The notes beneath the pieces were generated by a model. The model was not told the origin of the DNA and did no database searches. It saw nothing but the letters and a program-made list of their open reading frames with translations. Shown here piece by piece: positions 56,814-64,000 of a stretch of DNA of 64,000 bases (positions within the stretch are counted from its first letter, which is position 1; each line of letters opens with the position of its first letter). Where the stretch lies: contig NZ_JAAOEO010000002.1 of NCBI RefSeq assembly GCF_011393025.1, forward strand, positions 399,580 to 463,579, in the 5' to 3' direction. The DNA is from Neobacillus terrae (GTDB lineage: Bacteria > Bacillota > Bacilli > Bacillales > Cytobacillaceae). Made by a program: the position numbers and the translations under genes.

Positions 56814-57569
56814 ATGGACCGCATTGAAAAAAGCAAAGAAAAATATAAACAACTATTTGGAAATGGAGTACCAGCCGCATATGCTACCGATCCTGATTTT
56901 CAGGACATCCTTAGCCGTTTCATTTTTGGGGAAGTATTCTATCAAGGAAATCTGGATGATAAGCAACGCGAGTTAATCACATTGGTTGTGCTTACCACGA
57001 ACCAGACATTGCCTCAGCTTAAAGCACATGTAGTTGCCTCACTGAACGTCGGGCTTACACCTGTAGAAATCAAAGAGGCAGTTTATCAATGTGCTCCATA
57101 CATCGGATTTCCCAAAACATTAAACGCCATCAATGAAGTCAATGAGGTTTTCAAAGCTATGAATATCGCATTACCAGTTGAAAGCCAAAAGACTGTAGAT
57201 GAAAAAACTCGCTTTGACAAGGGACTTTCCGTACAGGTAGAGATTTTTGGTGATGTGATTGCAAAAATGCAAGAAAGTGCCCCGTCAAATCAAAAGCATA
57301 TGCAGGCATACCTTTCCGCATTTTGTTTCGGAGATTTTTACACTCGCGGCGGACTGGATTTGAAAACACGTGAGTTGTTGACACTCTGCATCATAAGTGC
57401 ACTGGGAGGTGCGGAAAGCCAAGTAAAGTCACATGTACTTGGTAACAAAAATGTAGGTAATAACAAAGAAACAATGATCACTGCTCTCACTCACTGCCTC
57501 CCTTATATTGGATTTCCGAGAACGCTTAACGCATTAAGTTGTGTTAATGAAGTTATTCCTGAAAATTAA
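56814..57569 (+). CDS. Carboxymuconolactone decarboxylase/AhpD-like protein, two domains
   Basis: A 251-residue protein made of two CMD domains (about residues 20-120 and 140-245). Each has the RELITLVVLTTNQTLPQLKAHV- or RELLTLCIISALGGAESQVKSHV-type helix and the APYIGFPKTLNAINEV or LPYIGFPRTLNALSCV ending. The CxxC of AhpD is absent, so thiol peroxidase-reductase activity is unlikely. CAGGAGG precedes the ATG. It probably forms an operon with the following reductase under the TetR protein. Confidence 0.88.
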   Translation: MDRIEKSKEKYKQLFGNGVPAAYATDPDFQDILSRFIFGEVFYQGNLDDKQRELITLVVLTTNQTLPQLKAHVVASLNVGLTPVEIKEAVYQCAPYIGFPKTLNAINEVNEVFKAMNIALPVESQKTVDEKTRFDKGLSVQVEIFGDVIAKMQESAPSNQKHMQAYLSAFCFGDFYTRGGLDLKTRELLTLCIISALGGAESQVKSHVLGNKNVGNNKETMITALTHCLPYIGFPRTLNALSCVNEVIPEN

Positions 57570-57601
57570 AAAGTATATAACAATGCAAAGGAGACAAAAT
57601 C

Positions 57602-58465
57602 ATGTTTAATGAAACTTATAAATTATCAAATGGTGTAGAAATTCCAAAATTAGGTCTTGGTACCTGGCTGCTTGATGATGCACAGGCAGCACAGGCAGTG
57701 CGTGATGCGGTATCGATCGGATATCGTCATATCGATACTGCTCAGGCTTATATGAATGAAACTGGTGTAGGCGAAGGAATCCGTTCCTGCGGTGTCACAA
57801 GAGAAGAATTTTTCATCACGACAAAGGTTGCAGCAGAAGCAAAGACCTATGATGCAGCTGCTCTGTCCATTGATGAGTCTTTAGCAAAATTGGGACTGGA
57901 TTACATTGACCTTTTGATTATCCACAGTCCACAGCCCTGGAAGGAGTTCCGTGAGGAGAACCGTTACTTCGAGGAAAACAAAGAAGTATGGAAAGCGATG
58001 GAGGATGCTTATAAGACAGGCAAGGTAAAGGCAATTGGTCTTTCTAACTTCCTTCAGGATGATGTAGAGAATATTCTTGCAAGCTGTGAGATCAAGCCTA
58101 TGGTAAATCAGATATTGGCACATGTGAGCAATACTCCTTTTGAACTAATTGAATTCTGCCAGAAGAATGACATCCTGGTAGAGGCATATTCGCCAATTGC
58201 ACACGGAGCAGTTCTCGATAATGCAGAGGTAAAGGTAATAGCTGATAAGTATGGAGTATCTGTAGCCCAGCTTTGCCTGCGTTATGATATTCAGCTTGGT
58301 CTTGTAGTAATACCTAAGACGGCAAATCTGGATCACATGAGAAACAATGCAGAACTTGATTTTGCAATCAGCGATGCAGATATAGAGACTTTGAAGAATG
58401 TAGAGCAAATCCAGAATTATGGTGAGCATAGCTTCTTCCCGGTATTTGGTGGGAATTTAAAATAA
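57602..58465 (+). CDS. Aldo/keto reductase (AKR5-like)
   Basis: A 287-residue NADPH-dependent reductase with a TIM barrel. The catalytic tetrad is visible as Asp and Tyr in HIDTAQAYMNE, Lys in TTKVA and His in IIHSP. The cofactor segment is VVIPKTANLDHMRNN. AAAGGAG precedes the ATG, 32 bases after the AhpD-like gene. The substrate is unknown, probably a small carbonyl compound. Confidence 0.92.
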   Translation: MFNETYKLSNGVEIPKLGLGTWLLDDAQAAQAVRDAVSIGYRHIDTAQAYMNETGVGEGIRSCGVTREEFFITTKVAAEAKTYDAAALSIDESLAKLGLDYIDLLIIHSPQPWKEFREENRYFEENKEVWKAMEDAYKTGKVKAIGLSNFLQDDVENILASCEIKPMVNQILAHVSNTPFELIEFCQKNDILVEAYSPIAHGAVLDNAEVKVIADKYGVSVAQLCLRYDIQLGLVVIPKTANLDHMRNNAELDFAISDADIETLKNVEQIQNYGEHSFFPVFGGNLK

Positions 58466-58544
58466 ACCAGATACTAAATGAAGGTCGGACAAAAACCTGC
58501 TTGTAAGTTGGTTAATAAAAATAAAATTTATCGGAGGAATTAAA

Positions 58545-58949
58545 ATGGCAAAACATGAAGAGGTAAAAAACGGTGTTATTTTCCCAGCAGGAGAAAAAAA
58601 TCCATTTTCACAATTTTTCGTAGGACAAAGTTATCTTAAAGGATTAGTTTTTGATCCTAAAATAAGTGTCGGTGTTGGGAATGTCACTTTTGAACCGGGA
58701 TGCCGTAATAACTGGCATATCCATCTTGATGGATATCAAATTTTACTAGTAACTGGCGGGGAAGGTTGGTACCAAGAGGAAGGAAAACCTGCTCAATTAT
58801 TAAAAGCTGGTGATGTTATTGTTACTCATGATGGTGTGAAACACTGGCATGGTGCCACAAAAGATAGCTGGTTTGTACACATTGCAATCACTGCAGGTAC
58901 ACCGGAATGGTTAGAACCTGTCGATGACGAAACGTATAATAAATTATAA
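58545..58949 (+). CDS. Cupin domain protein
   Basis: A 134-residue single-domain cupin. Metal-binding residues are in NNWHIHLDGYQILLVTGGEGWYQEEG (HxH then Gln/Gly motif) and VKHWHGATKDSWFVHIAI. Such cupins often accompany AhpD-like and aldo/keto reductase genes. CGGAGGAA precedes the ATG. It is probably the last gene of the TetR-controlled set; a terminator follows. Confidence 0.9.
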   Translation: MAKHEEVKNGVIFPAGEKNPFSQFFVGQSYLKGLVFDPKISVGVGNVTFEPGCRNNWHIHLDGYQILLVTGGEGWYQEEGKPAQLLKAGDVIVTHDGVKHWHGATKDSWFVHIAITAGTPEWLEPVDDETYNKL

Positions 58950-58957
58950 TAATTAAG

Positions 58958-58994
58958 TTAACGCATCGGGTCTAATGATTCGATGCGTTAATTT
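58958..58994 (+). terminator. Intrinsic terminator after the cupin gene
   Basis: TTAACGCATCG/CGATGCGTTAA hairpin with AT-rich tail. Confidence 0.8.
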
Positions 58995-59089
58995 ATGTTG
59001 ATCATTTAAACCAAGGGCTGAAACGGTATTGGAAAAACGTGTGATTGAAAATAATATTTCCGTTACCTTAAGCCAAAAAGTTTTTTATA

Positions 59090-59151
59090 ATAATCCACAA
59101 TTTTAATTGATTTGTTGATTAATCAACGAACTGCGTTAATTTAACCATTGA
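59090..59151. repeat. Second copy of the tetR operator region
   Basis: 62 bases matching 56621-56682 at 55 positions in the same orientation, including a perfect palindrome GTTGATTAATCAAC (59114-59127). It sits between the cupin terminator and the 3' end of the araC-type gene, where no promoter is needed. Confidence 0.8.
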
Positions 59152-59180
59152 ATGCAATCAGTTTCTCTTAAGGAAAGGGA

Positions 59181-60101
59181 TTATGGGTTTATAATTTGCT
59201 GCTCATAGGTTTCTTTCAATCGCTTAATATCCTCTTTAGGCGGTAGACCAAACATCCTAGAGTATTCTCTGCTGAATTGAGATGGACTTTCGTAGCCGAC
59301 TCGGAATGCAGCATCGGTGGCATCTGTTGACTCGGATAATAACAGGCGACGAGCCTCCTGTAGCCTTAGTTGTTTTTGAAACTGAATAGGACTCATTGCT
59401 GTTACCTCTTTAAAGTGCCTATGAAAGGAAGAAACACTCATGTTCGCAATTTCTGCAAGATCATCAATCCGAAAAGACTGGTCATAGTTTTTCATGATAT
59501 GTTCAATAACATCCCCAATTAGATGAGCTGAACTTCCTTCTAGCCCTATTTGCCCTAATGTAACTCCATGCTGCCCCTGTAAAACCCTATAGATAATTTC
59601 CTTTGTAATAAGAGGTGCAAGAACCGGTATATCGTTGGGAGTTTTCAGCAAATGTACTAACCTGGTTACAGCGTCCAACAAAGAATCCTCGATTTGGCTT
59701 ACATACATGCCTCTTCTGGCATTTTCTTTTGGGTTAACTGTAAGGTGTGAATCCTGTAATACCTCCAATATTTGGTTTTGCGTAAATTCAAGTTTGAGTG
59801 CCAAATACGGATTTTCAGAAGAAGCTTCCGTAACTATACCGGTAACTGGCAAGTTCACGGATGCCACAAGGTAATTTGCAGGACCGTACACATAGGTCTC
59901 CTGTGCCAGTAATACCTCCTTCCTACCTTGAACGATTATACATAAGGAGGGCATGTAAACTCCGTAAGCTGGACCTGTAACATCAGAGAACCGAGAGAAT
60001 GATAAAGAAGATATAGCAGTCTCATGAGCCCCATCCTTACCTGTGTACCTCTCAATAATTTGGGTGAGTTCCGAACGCCGTTTGTCGATTTGTTTGGACA
60101 T
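59181..60101 (-). CDS. AraC family transcriptional regulator
   Basis: A 306-residue regulator with an N-terminal AraC_N cupin-like domain (about residues 20-180) and two C-terminal helix-turn-helix motifs (FRIDDLAEIANMSVSSFHRHFKEVTAMSPIQFQKQLRLQEARRLL and the DATDAAFRVGYESPSQFSREYSRMFG segment). Divergent from the aldo/keto reductase at 60287, which it probably activates. AGGAGG precedes the ATG. Confidence 0.93.
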   Translation of the reverse strand: MSKQIDKRRSELTQIIERYTGKDGAHETAISSLSFSRFSDVTGPAYGVYMPSLCIIVQGRKEVLLAQETYVYGPANYLVASVNLPVTGIVTEASSENPYLALKLEFTQNQILEVLQDSHLTVNPKENARRGMYVSQIEDSLLDAVTRLVHLLKTPNDIPVLAPLITKEIIYRVLQGQHGVTLGQIGLEGSSAHLIGDVIEHIMKNYDQSFRIDDLAEIANMSVSSFHRHFKEVTAMSPIQFQKQLRLQEARRLLLSESTDATDAAFRVGYESPSQFSREYSRMFGLPPKEDIKRLKETYEQQIINP

Positions 60102-60280
60102 AAAAACCTCCTGTGTCCCAGTATTTTATAGTTCCATATTAATACATATTCCTCCGAAGTGTTAGTGGTGTGAAAGGATTAGGCAATGATTTGATAGGAA
60201 TGATATAAGGGTTTCCTGTTTTTTTATTGCATAATAAGGGAGTTAAAAGTTTTCTATACATCTTGACTGGGAGGAGTTGA

Positions 60281-62149
<1,869 letters not shown>

Positions 62150-62169
62150 TGTTATTTTTCATAGTTACA

Positions 62170-62206
62170 AAAAGTCGATTTCCTTCAAGGAACATCGGCT
62201 TTTTTA
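62170..62206 (+). terminator. Intrinsic terminator after the reductase operon
   Basis: AAGTCGAT...CATCGGCTT hairpin with inner CCTT/AAGG and T6. Confidence 0.75.
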
Positions 62207-62249
62207 TGGATAACAATTTAATAACTTTTATTTTGTGAAGGGTTACACT

Positions 62250-62322
62250 TAAACTAACGGGGTGCTTTACTTCAATAAGGAGTAGAGCTTTTTTTTGTTC
62301 CCTAAAGGGGCAGGTTGCTCTA
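62250..62322. repeat. Interspersed AACTAACGGGG repeat
   Basis: TTAAACTAACGGGGTGC (62250) and CCTAAAGGGGCAGGTTGCTCTAG (62300) are two diverged copies of a short repeat found again at 63345-63392 and 63815-63842. Confidence 0.5.
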
Positions 62323-62385
62323 GAAAGAGAGGATTTCTGAAAATAATTATAGAAAGAATTATTAAGTGAAAGGGAGGGAAATGTA

Positions 62386-63243
62386 ATGTGGAAGAAAAGT
62401 GTAATACAAACACCGAGAGGAATTTTTGAACTTTTTACACAAGGACACGGAGAGCCTATATGTGTTACTCATCTATATAGTGAGTTTAATGAGTTAGGTA
62501 ATTATTTTGCCGACACACTGGTCAATGATTTTAAGGTATACTTAGTAAATTTAAAAGAGGCGGGAAATTCTTGTAAAGCAAAAACAGACAAAGAACTAAG
62601 TATGAAAGAAACAGTTAAAGATTTAGAGTCGATAAGAGAAGCATTAGGTTTTAAAAAGTGGAACTTTGCTGGTCACTCCACTGGGGGAATGTTAGGATTA
62701 GTTTATTCATTTGTCTACCCTGATTCACTTACAAAGTTATTGGTTGGTGGTGCAACAGCAACCAATAAATATATGGAACACGAAGGTAGTATGTACAGCC
62801 CAAATAGCCCTTTAAATAAACAATTAAAGAGTATTTTTTCGATATTACAATCATCCACTTCCACGAGCGAAGAACGAAAAAATGCAAGCAGACAATGGAC
62901 AAGTATGTCACTTTACAAGCCTGAGAAATGGGATGAATACTTTTCCAAGCCCAGTAGTGGTAGAGTGATCCAAAAGAGATTAGATTATTACTCCTATAAA
63001 GAGTTACCAGACTATGACATTATTAGTGAACTTAGGGAAGTTAAATTACCTACTTTTATTTACTGTGGAAAATATGATACCCAATGCCCATTGATATTTT
63101 CAGAAGAAATTAATTCGATTTTAAAGAATTCCAGATTATATGTCTTTGAAAGCAGTAATCACTCTCCGTTTTTAGAAGAAAAACAAAAATTCGCATGTAT
63201 GATTTCTGATTTTAAGGCACTAACAATGAACCACAGTTGTTAA
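62386..63243 (+). CDS. Alpha/beta hydrolase
   Basis: A 285-residue hydrolase. The nucleophile elbow is GHSTGG. The acid is likely Asp in YCGKYDTQCP, and the His is in ESSNHSPFLEE. The family includes proline iminopeptidases and esterases; the substrate cannot be told. AGGGAGGG precedes the ATG. It is AT-rich compared with the reductase operon, which suggests a separate acquisition. Confidence 0.85.
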   Translation: MWKKSVIQTPRGIFELFTQGHGEPICVTHLYSEFNELGNYFADTLVNDFKVYLVNLKEAGNSCKAKTDKELSMKETVKDLESIREALGFKKWNFAGHSTGGMLGLVYSFVYPDSLTKLLVGGATATNKYMEHEGSMYSPNSPLNKQLKSIFSILQSSTSTSEERKNASRQWTSMSLYKPEKWDEYFSKPSSGRVIQKRLDYYSYKELPDYDIISELREVKLPTFIYCGKYDTQCPLIFSEEINSILKNSRLYVFESSNHSPFLEEKQKFACMISDFKALTMNHSC

Positions 63244-63344
63244 AGACATCACTTGGAGATTTGAAATATTGGTTACTCATATTATTTTAAGTTTGTGAAA
63301 AAATGTTCTTGAATTAACTTGGGCTTATGTTAAAGGTGGGATGG

Positions 63345-63392
63345 CTGCGGCGATCCCTTTTCTTGTTCAACAAACGGGGCAGGTTAGCTTAA
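63345..63392. repeat. Interspersed GCTGCGGCG...ACGGGGCAGGTTAG repeat
   Basis: GGCTGCGGCGATCCCTTTTCTTGTTCAACAAACGGGGCAGGTTAGC-type copy, here complete with the G/C block and the CAGGTTAGC end. It lies between the hydrolase gene and the broken gene that follows. Confidence 0.55.
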
Positions 63393-63432
63393 GAACAACT
63401 TTGACTCAAAGGGAGTTCCGAAATGGGGGAAT

Positions 63433-63815
63433 ATGATGAAAACTAATATTTGGAGCCGAATAAGACAAAAGTTTGGCAGAAGGGTTTATCATAGGTATCC
63501 CCTTGTTTTGGAGACCAAAACTGATGGGTTTATCTATGGCGAAATAACTGACCATTTTGATTTTGATGAAGAAGAAGGATGTACATTTGGAGATGGCTTT
63601 GTTCAGGCTCCGAACGGTTCAAGAGCAGGGTTAATTTGGGATGTAAGTGAAAAGCCCTATTAAACACTTGTATAGAACCAGAAGATGATAGATGGGGTGT
63701 TTACAATGTTGGGTTTGTGAAGCCAATAAAAACAATGGACGATTTAATATTTAATTTCAAAACAGTTCTTCCGTTGATTAAGGAAGCCTATAACAAAGCA
63801 AAACGTGGGAAGTAG
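63433..63815 (+). pseudogene. Frameshifted gene of unknown function
   Basis: The first frame gives 76 residues ending ...LIWDVSEKPY at TAA 63661. A second frame, offset by one base and reading NTCIEPEDDRWGVYNVGFVKP to KAKRGK, continues to TAG at 63813-63815. Adding one base near 63661 would join both into a protein of about 127 residues. GGGGGAA precedes ATG 63433. No family is recognised. It is either a pseudogene or a sequencing error. Confidence 0.65.
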
Positions 63816-63842
63816 TTCAACTAACGGGGTAGGATAGCTGAA
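63815..63842. repeat. Interspersed AACTAACGGGG repeat
   Basis: GTTCAACTAACGGGGTAGGATAGC, a copy of the family at 63345-63392. The remaining bases to 64000 show no gene. Confidence 0.5.
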
Positions 63843-64000
63843 AAAATAAAAAATAAATTAAACCAATTAAAGTACCTCGATATGGTATAATATGATTAAG
63901 TTACTTCGCCGTTATTTGTCCAATTGATGGGCTCTTATACGGCTTCTTTTATGTTAAGAATATCTTGTTTTAACTTAAATAACTTAGCTCTTAGCTGTCA

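Overview
The window is chromosomal DNA of a spore-forming member of the Bacillaceae. Gene order from cinA to yneK follows the Bacillus subtilis map with insertions: cinA-recA-rny-ymdB-spoVS, korAB, miaB-ricA-cotE, mutS-mutL, miaA-hfq-spoVK, hflX-ynbB-glnR-glnA, lexA/yneA-yneB-ynzC-tkt-sirA-yneF, ccdA-yneI-ccdC-yneK. Sporulation genes (spoVS, cotE, spoVK, sirA, two Spo0E-like phosphatases), GlnR boxes, Bacillus-type LexA boxes and strong AGGAGG ribosome binding sites agree with this. The genus cannot be fixed from the sequence; the layout resembles Mesobacillus/Cytobacillus-like bacilli.

Region by region. 1-14.3 kb: competence/SOS (cinA, recA), RNA turnover (rny), phosphodiesterase (ymdB), spoVS, a 2-oxoacid:ferredoxin oxidoreductase (korAB), tRNA and coat genes. 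14.3-17.3 kb: acetyltransferase, a secreted subtilase, then repeat-rich DNA. 17.3-32.6 kb: mismatch repair, mreBH, miaA-hfq, spoVK, a UGA-containing glutaredoxin, hflX, and the glutamine synthetase operon. 32.7-49.3 kb: alpha-amylase, small sporulation genes, the LexA regulon, transketolase, a heterodimeric ABC exporter and cytochrome c biogenesis genes. 49.4-55.7 kb: a selenocysteine tRNA followed by an AT-rich island with a tyrosine integrase, a DUF4145-RES gene pair, a broken trypsin-like protease and a serine resolvase. 56-62.2 kb: TetR- and AraC-linked redox genes (AhpD-like, cupin, three aldo/keto reductases). 62.3-64 kb: a hydrolase and a frameshifted gene among interspersed repeats.

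The main discovery is at 26893-27126 on the minus strand. It is a glutaredoxin-like gene whose redox motif reads U-P-Y-C, with an in-frame TGA at the position of the first active-site cysteine. A strong ribosome binding site lies upstream of the TGA. A hairpin with a GGC triloop sits at the distance expected for a bacterial SECIS. A complete tRNA-Sec gene with anticodon TCA lies in the same window (49405-49501). Together they indicate a selenoprotein that ordinary gene calling truncates to a 61-residue fragment lacking its active site. The selA/selB/selD machinery is not in this window.

The tRNA-Sec gene also abuts the integrase, so its 3' end is probably the island's attachment site; no second att copy was found by eye. 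Other points of interest are two arrays of repeats with an exact or near-exact 21-bp period, other interspersed hairpin repeat families, a palindromic res-like site before the resolvase, a 62-nt duplicated operator region around the TetR cluster, and candidate LexA, Spo0A, GlnR and CcpA sites.
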